The notes under the pieces: generated by a model
The model's input: the letters and a program-made list of their open reading frames with translations, nothing else
What the model was told of the DNA's origin: nothing
The model's database searches: none
Translations under genes and position numbers: made by a program
Shown here: positions 42,602 to 51,271 of the stretch, piece by piece
How the letters are laid out: every line of letters starts with the position of its first letter
How positions within the stretch are numbered: the stretch's first letter is position 1
Origin: Merdiplasma sp905207905
Lineage (GTDB): Bacteria; Bacillota; Clostridia; Lachnospirales; Lachnospiraceae
Length of the DNA stretch: 64,000 nucleotides
Direction: 5' to 3'
Assembly (NCBI GenBank): GCA_902475025.1
Contig: CABRXX010000004.1
Coordinates: 20,925-84,924 of the forward strand

Positions 42602-44164
42602 ATGAAAGAGACCACCAAGGCGGCCGGACAGGAGGCTGTCAATCGGGCCAAGCCTTATCAGCTGGCACTTTTTCCATTGAATAACGGTGCCACCAATGTT
42701 TATTTTGTTCTGGTGCTCTCCTACATTGCCATGTTCGGCAATGGAGTGCTGGGCCTTTTGATGGCATTTGCTACTATTATGGTGACGGCCATGCGCCTGT
42801 GCGACGCCATCACGGATCCGATCATCGGAGCCATGATCGACCGCACCAGCGGCAAATTCGGTAAGTTCCGTCCTTTCATGGTTCTTGGAAACGCGATTAT
42901 GGCAGTGAGTATTCTGGTGCTGTACATGCTCACACCCATGATTCCGGAAACCATGATGTGGCTTCGGTATGTCATGTTTGTAGTGCTGTACTTTATCTGG
43001 GTGATCGGTTATACCTTTCAGACCTCCTGTACCCGTTCCGGACAGACGGTTCTCACCAACGATCCCAAACAGCGGCCCATGTTTACGCTGTTTAATACCA
43101 TCGGCAGCCTCATCGGTATGGGCGTAATGCAGTTTTTGGCTCCCATTATCCGTTCTAATGTAGGAGATTACAATACTGCAGAGTTTTACCGTGTCATTGC
43201 GCCTCTTGGCATTTTGATTTCGATTGTGCTCACCGTACTTGCGGTAATTGGTATCTGGGAGAAGGATCAGCCCAAGTACTTTGGTATCGGCGGGGAGAGC
43301 GCTGAAAAAGTGAAAATCTCCGAATACATTCAGATCATCAAGGGGAACAAGCCTATGCAGCGCCTGATGGTTGCGGGAGCAGGCTGTAAGCTGGCTCTGG
43401 CCATTGCCACCAACGTATCTGTGCTGTGTATGCTCTACGGATCCATGATGGGAAATTATGACGGACTGTACCTGCCTATGATGGTACTGGGTTATGCCTG
43501 TTCTGCTCCCTTCTTCTTGCTCACCATCCGCACTTCTCAGAAGCATGGACAGAAGGCTTCCCTGGAGAAGTATGTGCGGCTGGCGTTGATTATGTATGTG
43601 GGAGTTCTGGGTCTGCTGCTGTTTTGGAAGCAGGGCAATCCGGCCTTCAATCTTTCCTTCTTTGGCGAGGGAGGCATTAACCTGTACACCATCCTGTTTA
43701 TTATTTTCTTTGGCATCGGCTACGGCGCTTATTATTCCACAGCAGATATGCCCATCCCCATGGTGGCTGACTGCTCCGATTATGAGACCTACCGTTCCGG
43801 AAAATACATTCCCGGCATTATGGGAACGTTGTTCAGCCTGGTAGACAAGCTGGTGTCCTCTTTGGCGACTACCGTGGTGGCGCTGGCAGTTTCCTTTATC
43901 GGACTGAAGGATCTTCCTGCCGCAGAGACGCCCTATGCTCCCGGCATGAATTGGGTGGTGATTGCCCTGTTCTGCATTGTGCCTATGGTGGCATGGATCG
44001 CAACGCTGATCGCCATGAAGGGATATTCGCTTACCGGCGAGAAGATGAAAGAGATCCAGGCAGTGAATGCGGCCAGAAAAGCGGCGATTGCTCAGGGCAA
44101 GACCATGGAAGAGGCTATGGCAATGTACCAGACCATGGATCAGGTGCCTAAGGAGTTTCGCTAG
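42602..44164 (+). CDS. GPH-family glycoside:cation symporter (MFS)
   Basis: 520 residues from ATG 42602 (AAGGAGC upstream). About 12 membrane helices. The GPH signature is seen in 'RLCDAITDPIIGAMIDRTSGKFGKFRPFMVLGN' (about 70-102), the loop 2-3 motif of MelB/XylP-type carriers. It imports oligosaccharides or glycosides with a cation, feeding the GH2 enzyme encoded before it. The C-terminus carries an extra basic helix ('MEEAMAMYQTMDQVPKEFR'). Confidence 0.87.
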   Translation: MKETTKAAGQEAVNRAKPYQLALFPLNNGATNVYFVLVLSYIAMFGNGVLGLLMAFATIMVTAMRLCDAITDPIIGAMIDRTSGKFGKFRPFMVLGNAIMAVSILVLYMLTPMIPETMMWLRYVMFVVLYFIWVIGYTFQTSCTRSGQTVLTNDPKQRPMFTLFNTIGSLIGMGVMQFLAPIIRSNVGDYNTAEFYRVIAPLGILISIVLTVLAVIGIWEKDQPKYFGIGGESAEKVKISEYIQIIKGNKPMQRLMVAGAGCKLALAIATNVSVLCMLYGSMMGNYDGLYLPMMVLGYACSAPFFLLTIRTSQKHGQKASLEKYVRLALIMYVGVLGLLLFWKQGNPAFNLSFFGEGGINLYTILFIIFFGIGYGAYYSTADMPIPMVADCSDYETYRSGKYIPGIMGTLFSLVDKLVSSLATTVVALAVSFIGLKDLPAAETPYAPGMNWVVIALFCIVPMVAWIATLIAMKGYSLTGEKMKEIQAVNAARKAAIAQGKTMEEAMAMYQTMDQVPKEFR

Positions 44165-44213
44165 GGAAAAACAGTAACGTTTTGCGGATTTTGTGGAAAA
44201 ACAAAGGAAACGT

Positions 44214-44242
44214 TTGTAAAATAAGCCGGTTTATATTATAAT
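44214..44242 (+). promoter_or_regulatory. Promoter of the LytTR two-component operon
   Basis: TTGTAA, 17 bases, TATAAT. The start point would be near 44249, placing the hairpin at 44263 inside the leader. AACGTT occurs twice around the -35 region (44177 and 44209). Confidence 0.7.
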
Positions 44243-44262
44243 TAAATAATAAGATGGCGGAG

Positions 44263-44321
44263 AAACCGTCAAAGACTATATGGGAAGATAAAAAAAGACC
44301 AAATAGGCTTTGGCGGTTTTT
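44263..44321 (+). terminator. Hairpin plus T-run in the leader of the LytTR operon (terminator or attenuator)
   Basis: AAACCGTCAAAG pairs with CTTTGGCGGTTT (12 pairs, one G-U) around a 33-base loop and is followed by T's. It ends the symporter operon, but it lies downstream of the promoter at 44214, so it would also stop that promoter's own transcripts unless relieved. Confidence 0.6.
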
Positions 44322-44445
44322 GTAATACGGGAAGATGCAGAAATTGCAGGAGAGAGTAGGAGGAAGCAGTTTGTCTGGCATCTTTTGCACCCAACATCAA
44401 GGGAGCGATGGAAAAGGTTTAGAGAAGGAAAAGGGGAAGAATGGT

Positions 44446-45150
44446 ATGCTTCTGATTGCAGTTGTAGATGATGACAAACAGGAAATGGATGATCTGGTAA
44501 ATTTTGTGGAGCATTATTTTCAGTCCCGGCAGGAAGAATATATTATTTACCGTTATCATGACGGAGTAGAATTTATCCGCAGCCGGGAACTGTACAATAT
44601 TGTGTTCCTGGATATCCGTCTGGGAGAGATGGACGGATTGGATGTGGCCCGCTTTCTCCGCATGGTGAATAAAGAAGCGCAATTGATTTTTGTGACTCAT
44701 ATGGCGCAGTTTGCCATCCGGGGATATGAGGTGGACGCCATGGATTTCATTATCAAGCCCATTGATCAGTTTTCCATTGACCGGGTGCTGGACAAGGCCA
44801 TTAAGCGGATCAATGACTATCGGAACATTACGCTGGCTCTGAAAACCTCCAACGGGATTGTGAGCATTACCTCCAACAGTATTTTTTATGTGGAAGTGTA
44901 TGATCACGATCTGATCTACCATACAGAACAGGGAGATTATAAGGTGAGAGGACAGCTTGGCGAGGTGCGCAAGAAGCTGGAAGGCCATCATTTTATCCAA
45001 TGCAATCGTTCTTATCTGGTGAATATGCGTCATGTAAAGCGGCTCCAGAGTGATTATCTGGAGGTAAACGGAGTCAGGATCCAGATCTCCAAATCTCATC
45101 AGAAAGAGATCGAGCAGCGGTTCATCAATTATCTGGGGAAACGCTTATGA
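44446..45150 (+). CDS. LytTR-family response regulator
   Basis: 234 residues from ATG 44446 (AGGGGAAG upstream; earlier in-frame codons lack a site). The receiver domain has the Asp pair near the start (VVDDDKQ), phosphoacceptor Asp56 (VFLDIRLGEMDG) and Lys in 'FIIKPID'. The C-terminal LytTR DNA-binding domain runs from about 140 ('SIFYVEVYDHDLIYHT', 'FIQCNRSYLVNMRHV'). Its gene overlaps the sensor kinase gene by 4 bases. It probably controls the glycosidase genes on either side. Confidence 0.88.
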   Translation: MLLIAVVDDDKQEMDDLVNFVEHYFQSRQEEYIIYRYHDGVEFIRSRELYNIVFLDIRLGEMDGLDVARFLRMVNKEAQLIFVTHMAQFAIRGYEVDAMDFIIKPIDQFSIDRVLDKAIKRINDYRNITLALKTSNGIVSITSNSIFYVEVYDHDLIYHTEQGDYKVRGQLGEVRKKLEGHHFIQCNRSYLVNMRHVKRLQSDYLEVNGVRIQISKSHQKEIEQRFINYLGKRL

Positions 45151-46487
45151 TGGAGTCAGTTTGGTGGATCCGTCAGATTGACTGGCGGATTTCCACAGGA
45201 GTGATTTTTTTTATACAGATGGTGATCTGGCAGAGGGAAGAAAAACAGCGGGCCTGGGCGGCGAAGCTTCTTGCCAGCGGCGGGGCTTTGTGTTTTACCA
45301 GCTGGTGCATACGCTTCGTTTTGGAGGAGTTTTGTACCAAACGGCTGCCCATGGCTTTTGGATACAGCATATATATTATGCTCCTGACGCTGGTGTATGT
45401 GATCTGTTACCGGTGCTGTTATCAGGTGACCAGGGAGGAGGCGGTGTTTAACAGCATTATGGTGCTGACGGTATACCGAATTTGCTGGGATGCGCTGAAA
45501 TTGATCTCCACCATTCCGGTGAGCCAGGATGCAGGATGGGTGAATGGAAGTCCTTTTCAGTCTCTGCTCTCCTACGGGCTGTATATCGCCATCAGCATTG
45601 GCTGTCACAGATTTTACTGGCATTTGGTAAAATATTCCATTACATTTCCTAAAAAGTATATTCATACGTTATTTTTGGTGGTGCTTTCCAGTCAGATGCT
45701 TCTGGAGTTTACCTATCAGCTGCTAAGCAACAATGACAGCCGGGAGGACGTGCTGTTTTTCCTGGCCGCGCTTTTGTACTGTCTGGTGAACTATGCGTTT
45801 CTGGTTACCAGCGCTTACCTTGTTCTGCAGCAGCAGGAGAATATCAGTATGCAGAACTTTCTCCGCAGCAAACAGCAGTATTATGAGATCAGCCGGAAAG
45901 GAATTTTGTCTTTGCAGATTAAATGCCACGATCTGAAGCATCAGATTGCAAGGCTTCAGTCTGCGGAAGGACAGCGCCAGTTTCAGGAGTATTTAAACCG
46001 GCTGAGAGATTCCATTGATGAGTATAATACCGTGATTGATTCGGGAAATAAGAGTCTGGATGTGGTGCTGACAGAGAAAAATATCATCTGTTCCGCCAAT
46101 CAGATTCGCTTTACCTATATTATTGACGGAACCCTGTTTTCCTTTTTGTCAGAAATGGAGATCTATGCGCTTTTTGGAAATATTATGGATAATGCACTGG
46201 AAGGTATGGAGAATGTGGCACATCCGGAGAAACGCTTTATCTGCCTGAAATCGGCCAGACATCAGGATATGGTGATTCTGGTGGCGGAAAATTATTTTGA
46301 GCATGAGTTAAACTTCCAGAACGGTATTCCGGTGACCACCAAGGAGGAGGAGCAGCATCATGGATTCGGTTTGAGCTCCATTATGTCCATTGCCCAGACT
46401 CATGGGGGCAGCGCAGTGATTCAGGCGGAGAATGGTATTTTTCGTCTCACTATTTCCATGCGTATGGGAACAAAAAATGACCGTTGA
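45147..46487 (+). CDS. GHKL-type membrane sensor histidine kinase (AgrC-like)
   Basis: 446 residues. Six or seven membrane helices fill about 12-235. The kinase core has the H-box 'CHDLKHQIARL' (His261 or His265), N-box 'NIMDNALEGM' and a late 'HGFGLSSI' G-box. This build is that of peptide- or small-ligand-sensing kinases paired with LytTR regulators. The signal may be a glycoside or its product, given the neighbours, but this is inference. Confidence 0.83.
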   Translation: MMESVWWIRQIDWRISTGVIFFIQMVIWQREEKQRAWAAKLLASGGALCFTSWCIRFVLEEFCTKRLPMAFGYSIYIMLLTLVYVICYRCCYQVTREEAVFNSIMVLTVYRICWDALKLISTIPVSQDAGWVNGSPFQSLLSYGLYIAISIGCHRFYWHLVKYSITFPKKYIHTLFLVVLSSQMLLEFTYQLLSNNDSREDVLFFLAALLYCLVNYAFLVTSAYLVLQQQENISMQNFLRSKQQYYEISRKGILSLQIKCHDLKHQIARLQSAEGQRQFQEYLNRLRDSIDEYNTVIDSGNKSLDVVLTEKNIICSANQIRFTYIIDGTLFSFLSEMEIYALFGNIMDNALEGMENVAHPEKRFICLKSARHQDMVILVAENYFEHELNFQNGIPVTTKEEEQHHGFGLSSIMSIAQTHGGSAVIQAENGIFRLTISMRMGTKNDR

Positions 46488-46576
46488 TGCGGAAAAAAGG
46501 AACGGGAATTTTTGTCCGCGGTGAAAACAGCATATTTCACAAAACACATTTCCACTTACGCAAAATAAGAGGTGGT

Positions 46577-46610
46577 TCGCGACAAAAACAAAACGATTGC
46601 GACGAAAAAA
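46577..46610 (+). promoter_or_regulatory. Paired direct repeat, operator candidate 3 (before secreted GH3)
   Basis: GCGACAAAAA (46579) and GCGACGAAAA (46599), 20-base period, resemble the pairs before the permuted GH3. The promoter of the secreted GH3 lies downstream, with an extended -10 TGGTATCTT at 46657-46665. Confidence 0.5.
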
Positions 46611-46623
46611 CGGGTGTTCCTGC

Positions 46624-46645
46624 AAAAGGGGCGCCCTTTTTTTTT
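46624..46645 (+). terminator. Terminator of the LytTR-kinase operon
   Basis: AAAAGGG, loop GCG, CCCTTTT, then five more T's. It lies just before the extended -10 of the next gene. Confidence 0.75.
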
Positions 46646-46730
46646 GTGCAAAAGTATGGTATCTTATTATCAATGAACCGATGGGGTGTACATTGGTTTC
46701 ATGGAACAATAGTGTCAAAGGAGGACAAGT

Positions 46731-49085
46731 ATGAAAAACAATGTGAAGAAGGTTGTCAGCGTGCTGACAGCTGCATCCATGACAGTGTCCCTGGCTTCCG
46801 TAGCCGGAGCTGAGGCCGCAGAAGAATATATTGCTGCGCCCTACACTGTGGAGGATGGAATCGAGTGCCCGGAGGAGTACATGGCCCCTGTTTTCTATGA
46901 GAACGAGGATGGTCCCACCATTGGAGTGACTCTGGTAGGTGTGATTCAGCAGGATGGCAAGTATTTTAAGGACAGCGATAATGACCAGGAGCTGGATGTA
47001 TTTGAGGACTGGAGATTATCCACAGAAGAGCGTGTGGCAGATCTGGTTGGCAAGATGAGCCAGGAACAGCGTATCGGTCTTCTGAAAAATGCCCTGGTGG
47101 CAAGCCCGGGAGCTACTACAGTAGAAGACGGCGTTTACGATGAAGAAGGAAATGTAGTTCTCTCCCAGCTGCTGGCTCTGCCGGTTGAGGAAGAGGAGAC
47201 TGAGGCTGAGACCGAGGGAGAAGCAAATCCCATGGCAGCTATGGCTGAGGCATTTTCTTATGACACGGTAACCAAGGGAGATATCCGTTCCGGCGTTATC
47301 CGTAAGGATACCGACACCGAGACTGGCGCACTGTTTAACAATGCTCTGAACATGATGGCAGAGTTTGCAGCTGTGACAGACGGTGAAGTGAATATTCCCT
47401 TTGACCTGATTTCCAATCCCATGCTCAGCGGATATCCTGCACCCCAGGGATTTGCAGCAGCAGCTATGGGAGATGAAAACTATGATGTGATCCAGAAATT
47501 TGCAGAGCTGGATGCAGCCATCTGGGATGCCAAGGGTATCCGCCAGATGTACGGTCCTCAGATTGACCTGATCACAGATCCCCGTTGGAGCCGTAACTCC
47601 GGTACTTACACAGAGGTTCCGGAAGTAATGGCAGGTATTGCCAACGCTCTGGTAGTTGGATATCAGCATGGTACCGACGGTGCTCAGGACGGAGACGTTG
47701 GTCTGATCATGAAGCACTTCCCCGGAGACGGCGCAGCTCAGAACGGTTTTGAGTCTCACTATGGAATGGGTCAGTGGCGTATCTACTCTACCGAAGGTTC
47801 TCTGGAGAATTATCAGCTGGTTGGTTTCCAGGCTGCTATTGACGCAGGCGTTGCAGGCATCATGCCCAGCTACAGCCGCGTTGCAGGCGATGCAAGAAGC
47901 GTAGCTCAGAGCTACAAGGGCGTGGACATTCCTCTTGAGGAGCTGGGAAGCGCTTACAGCCCCGTTGTTCTTCAGACTCTCCTGAAAGATACCATGGGCT
48001 TTACCGGATTCGTTAACTCTGATTCCAATATCATTTCCAATCAGTTCTGGGGAACGGAGGATCTGACTCCGGCAGAGCGTTACGCAAAAGCAATCAACAA
48101 TGGCTGTGACGTAATCGGCGATGGTTTCGGTCCGGTAGATCTGACGGATGTAACAGAAGCGGTTACTTCCGGTCAGGTGACTGAGGAAGCATTTAACCGT
48201 GCTACCACCAACCGTATGACTGCATTCATGAACATGGGTATGTTTGAGAATCCTTATCGTGATGCAGCAGCAAGCAAGACGGTAGGAGAAGAGAATGCAG
48301 AAGCACTGGAAGCTATGAAGACTGAGCTGAACCAGAAGTCTGTTGTTCTGATGAAGAACCATGAGGGAACCCTTCCTCTGGCAGATACTTCCAAGAGCGT
48401 ATTCGTAGCATCTTTCACCGCTGACGGTGAGAACGAGGAGACTCTGGAGAAGTGGGCAGCAGCTGTAGAGGCAGCTGGCTACACCATGGCAGACAGCGAA
48501 GAGAATGCGGATATTCTGATCCTGGATGTAGTTCCCGGCGGAATTTCTCAGTCTGCTGAGAACATGGCAGTTCTGGAGCTGGTAGACGGCGTGGAAGTAG
48601 ACCATGTAGATCCGGCTACTCAGGAGAAGGACGGCGAAGTGGTAGAAGTGACTACTGTTCTGGACGCTGATGATATGGCAGAGATGGCAGAGACCGTTCA
48701 TGCAAATGGCGGTATCGTGATCGGTTCCATCAACATCTCCAACCCCTGGATCCTTACCAACTTAGAGCCCTACTGTGACGCTCTGATCGGTTCCTTCGGA
48801 ACTTCCGTAAAGGCACGGGTAGATGTTCTGACCGGCGCTTACAATCCCACCGGAAAACTTCCGGTAACCATGGTTTCCTGTAACGAAGTAATTGCTGTAA
48901 ATGATACTGATATTGACGGAACTACTTATCCGGTTTGCGTATCTCCGAACGATGTTCCGGGATACGACAAGGATCAGTACATTGCAGAGGATGTTCTGGC
49001 ACAGTCTCCTTCTGGAAGCTACGCTTACCAGGATGCTGACGGAAACGTATACAGCGCATGGTTTGGTCTGAGCTATGAGGCATAA
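46731..49085 (+). CDS. Secreted GH3 beta-glycosidase
   Basis: 784 residues, signal peptide about 1-27 (cut near 'AGAEAAEE'), AAAGGAGGAC before the ATG. Here the domain order is normal: catalytic barrel first ('YGPQIDLITDPRWSRN', 'MKHFPGDGAAQNGFESH', nucleophile Asp431 in 'GFVNSDSNI'), then the C-terminal sandwich ('SVVLMKNHEGTLPL', 'GAYNPTGKLPVT'). Acidic, no anchor. Codon use is strongly biased (CTG, GAG, ACC), suggesting high expression. It probably releases sugars outside the cell for the transporters nearby. Confidence 0.88.
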   Translation: MKNNVKKVVSVLTAASMTVSLASVAGAEAAEEYIAAPYTVEDGIECPEEYMAPVFYENEDGPTIGVTLVGVIQQDGKYFKDSDNDQELDVFEDWRLSTEERVADLVGKMSQEQRIGLLKNALVASPGATTVEDGVYDEEGNVVLSQLLALPVEEEETEAETEGEANPMAAMAEAFSYDTVTKGDIRSGVIRKDTDTETGALFNNALNMMAEFAAVTDGEVNIPFDLISNPMLSGYPAPQGFAAAAMGDENYDVIQKFAELDAAIWDAKGIRQMYGPQIDLITDPRWSRNSGTYTEVPEVMAGIANALVVGYQHGTDGAQDGDVGLIMKHFPGDGAAQNGFESHYGMGQWRIYSTEGSLENYQLVGFQAAIDAGVAGIMPSYSRVAGDARSVAQSYKGVDIPLEELGSAYSPVVLQTLLKDTMGFTGFVNSDSNIISNQFWGTEDLTPAERYAKAINNGCDVIGDGFGPVDLTDVTEAVTSGQVTEEAFNRATTNRMTAFMNMGMFENPYRDAAASKTVGEENAEALEAMKTELNQKSVVLMKNHEGTLPLADTSKSVFVASFTADGENEETLEKWAAAVEAAGYTMADSEENADILILDVVPGGISQSAENMAVLELVDGVEVDHVDPATQEKDGEVVEVTTVLDADDMAEMAETVHANGGIVIGSINISNPWILTNLEPYCDALIGSFGTSVKARVDVLTGAYNPTGKLPVTMVSCNEVIAVNDTDIDGTTYPVCVSPNDVPGYDKDQYIAEDVLAQSPSGSYAYQDADGNVYSAWFGLSYEA

Positions 49086-49100
49086 TGGCAGAAACAGGAA

Positions 49101-49129
49101 TTGCAAAAAATGAAAAAATAGGCTATGAT
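49101..49129 (+). promoter_or_regulatory. Promoter of the 49208 gene
   Basis: TTGCAA, 17 bases, TATGAT, directly after the GH3 gene. Transcription would start just before the hairpin at 49145. Confidence 0.7.
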
Positions 49130-49144
49130 AGCTTTATCAGTGGA

Positions 49145-49172
49145 GCTGCCGCAGGATGTATGCTGCGGCAGC
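49145..49172 (+). other. Perfect 10-bp hairpin in the 5' leader of the 49208 gene
   Basis: GCTGCCGCAG and CTGCGGCAGC around an 8-base loop. No T-run follows, so it is more likely an mRNA-stabilising 5' hairpin (or a GH3 mRNA 3' end) than a terminator. Confidence 0.6.
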
Positions 49173-49207
49173 CCATTGCTTCATGATTATGAAAGGAGAG
49201 ACTTATT

Positions 49208-49813
49208 ATGAAAAAGAAACTTTTGATTGCTCTTGTGGCAGCAATGGCAGTTGCTCCCGCTGCATTTGCAGAGGAGGCAGCAGAGGTATCCATGGAACTG
49301 AACTATGAGGCAGCACCTGCAGATTATGTGGGAACCTGGACTCTGGCAGAGGCTTATACGGCTGATGATGGTTTTCTTACCGTTCCTGAGGATGCCTGCA
49401 CTCTGGAGATCAAGGATCTTTCCGAGAGTACAGATGCCAACAAGCTGGTAGACGAGGCTGCTTACATCCACGCAGATGCCATCGGCTTAAGCGGAACCAT
49501 GTCCTTTAACCATGATGACATTGATGTAGAGGATTATAAGTGTTCCGCAAAATGGGAAGACTGGACCGTAGTGAACGTAAAGGGTGAGGGTGACTGTGAA
49601 TTTGCAGGCGCTAACCGTTTCAAGATCCGCGACGATGACGAGGGCGTTTTCTTTGACGTGCTTACCGGTGTTGAGATCGATGACATGGAGCTGTTTGACG
49701 TGATCGGACTGAATGCGGACGGACAGCTGATCGTAGGTTACTCTGAGGATCACATTGAGAAAGATGCTGACGCAGAGTGGTCTTACGCTTACATCTTTGA
49801 AAAAGCAGAGTAA
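49208..49813 (+). CDS. Secreted lipocalin-like acidic protein
   Basis: 201 residues, signal peptide about 1-21 ('VAAMAVAPAAFAEE'), GAAAGGAGAG upstream. The mature part is beta-rich with 'YVGTWTLAEAYT' and repeated Asp/Glu turns ('DDDEGVFFDVLTGVEIDDMEL'), like small lipocalin-type domains seen in Lachnospiraceae secreted proteins. It has its own promoter and terminator. Function unknown; possibly a binding partner for glycosidase products. Confidence 0.6.
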   Translation: MKKKLLIALVAAMAVAPAAFAEEAAEVSMELNYEAAPADYVGTWTLAEAYTADDGFLTVPEDACTLEIKDLSESTDANKLVDEAAYIHADAIGLSGTMSFNHDDIDVEDYKCSAKWEDWTVVNVKGEGDCEFAGANRFKIRDDDEGVFFDVLTGVEIDDMELFDVIGLNADGQLIVGYSEDHIEKDADAEWSYAYIFEKAE

Positions 49814-49841
49814 ATAAAAAAGAGAAGCGAAAGCTTAGATG

Positions 49842-49891
49842 AGGATGCTGCAAAATTCGAATCCCGATGGATTTTGCAGCGTCCTTTTTTT
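49842..49891 (+). terminator. Terminator after the lipocalin-like gene
   Basis: AGGATGCTGCAAAAT pairs with ATTTTGCAGCGTCCT (15 pairs, one wobble) around a 14-base loop, then TTTTTT. The stem sequence resembles the outer arms of the 36497 palindrome. Confidence 0.85.
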
Positions 49892-49947
49892 CGCAATTTT
49901 TTGCAATGGTTTTGCAAAATTGTTGAATTTTATCAGACTCCGATCCA

Positions 49948-49956
49948 TGGTATAAT
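49948..49956 (+). promoter_or_regulatory. Extended -10 promoter of the sugar ABC importer
   Basis: TGGTATAAT with a poor -35. The binding-protein gene starts 55 bases on. Confidence 0.6.
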
Positions 49957-50010
49957 TTCCACATCAAATAGAGAACGGCAAAGAAAGAGCCGAAAAACAG
50001 GAGGTTTACT

Positions 50011-51105
50011 ATGAAGAAAAAAATTGTGAGTCTTTTAGTTGCAGCCAGCATGATGTCTACCATGTTTGCCGGAACTGCTATGGCAGAAGGTGCCAAAGCA
50101 GGTGTGGTATGGTATAATTTTGCAGATACTTTTATTGCCAATGCCCGTCAGTGTTTGAACAACGTGGCAGCAGCTGATGGAACTATTGCCATCACAGATG
50201 CAGACAGTGAAAATGATATTACAGTACAGGACAACAATGTGAATAACTTTTACACCCAGGGTGTAAAGTATCTGGTATTGAATAATATCAATATGGCAGC
50301 AGCAGATACGATCGCAGCGACTATGAAGGAAAAGGGTGTAGTAGGTATTTTTGCCAATACTACCTGCCCGTCTGATGCAGCTTTCGAGGGAAATGAGAAT
50401 TTGTGGTATGTATCTTCTGTTTCCAGCCAGTCCGGTGAGAATATGGGCAATGCTTTGGTAGATTATTTTGAAACAAATGAAAATTGGGACAGAAACGGCA
50501 ACGGGAAGGTGGACTATATTCTGCTTCAGGGTATTCCTACTTTCAGCGATACGATCAATCGCTCTTCCTACAGCCTTGCAGCTATCGAGGCAGCTGGATA
50601 TGAGCTGGGAACCTGCATTGGCGGTGATGATGTGACTGGTGTAAAGGGCGGCGATGTGATTAACGGAGTGATCTGTAATTTCCAGCGTGCAGAGGCACAG
50701 GAAAATGTGGAGGCTTTGTTGTCCAACTTTGGTGATGATATTGACTGTATCATTGCAGATAATGATGATGAAGCGCTGGGGGCTATTGCAGCGCTGCAGG
50801 CACACGGATACTTTACGGATGAAACAAACACTATTCCGGTAGTAGGCGTAGATGCAACGGCAGCAGGCTGCGAAGCTATTAAAGCAGGTACTCTTCTGGA
50901 GACTAGCTTAAACAATCCGGTAAAATTGGCTAAATCTATTTATAAACTGATGTATCTTCTGGAAAACGGTGAGGAAGTAACTACTGAGAGTATTGGAATT
51001 GATGGCGTGACAGTGGAAGGCCATAAGCTTCTGATTGACTATATTTCCATTACTGCAGATAATCTGGAAGATGCGAATTACGATATTACCGACACCAGTT
51101 TTTAA
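50011..51105 (+). CDS. Galactose/glucose-type sugar-binding protein (MglB-like)
   Basis: 364 residues, signal peptide about 1-25 (cut near 'GTAMAEG'). The fold is that of the ribose/galactose periplasmic-binding family ('KAGVVWYNFADTFIANARQ', 'IDCIIADNDDEALGAIAALQ', 'IPVVGVDATAAG'). An EF-hand-like calcium loop 'DRNGNGKVDY' (160-169) matches that of MglB. There is no lipobox Cys, unusual in a Gram-positive. Delivers sugar to the ATPase/permease encoded next. AGGAGG upstream. Confidence 0.85.
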   Translation: MKKKIVSLLVAASMMSTMFAGTAMAEGAKAGVVWYNFADTFIANARQCLNNVAAADGTIAITDADSENDITVQDNNVNNFYTQGVKYLVLNNINMAAADTIAATMKEKGVVGIFANTTCPSDAAFEGNENLWYVSSVSSQSGENMGNALVDYFETNENWDRNGNGKVDYILLQGIPTFSDTINRSSYSLAAIEAAGYELGTCIGGDDVTGVKGGDVINGVICNFQRAEAQENVEALLSNFGDDIDCIIADNDDEALGAIAALQAHGYFTDETNTIPVVGVDATAAGCEAIKAGTLLETSLNNPVKLAKSIYKLMYLLENGEEVTTESIGIDGVTVEGHKLLIDYISITADNLEDANYDITDTSF

Positions 51106-51168
51106 AATAAAAGTCTGATATACTGGACTTTCAACAGATGAAAAGAATATGTGCGGTGACACAGAATT

Positions 51169-51208
51169 AAAGGGGTCCGGCTGTCTGCTCTGCAGAGTGG
51201 GGCCCTTT
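51169..51208 (+). terminator. Partial terminator between binding protein and ATPase genes
   Basis: AAAGGG(G)..CC pairs with GGGGCCCTTT around a loop, followed by CTTTCTT. Such sites make the binding protein more abundant than the transporter. Confidence 0.65.
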
Positions 51209-51271
51209 CTTTCTTACATAAGTTAGAAGACGGACAAAGAAGGATAGTCTGAAAAAATGGGAGAAAATTGT

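Noticed and set aside
44177..44213. Two AACGTT palindromes as catabolite (cre) or LacI-type operators
   Set aside because: Neither fits the cre consensus over its length and no LacI-type regulator is in the window; noted only with the promoter.
47016..48701. 561-codon open frame on the minus strand opposite the secreted GH3
   Set aside because: It is a shadow of the strongly biased GH3 codons: the protein is Cys/His/Ser-rich and has no family pattern or ribosome-binding site.
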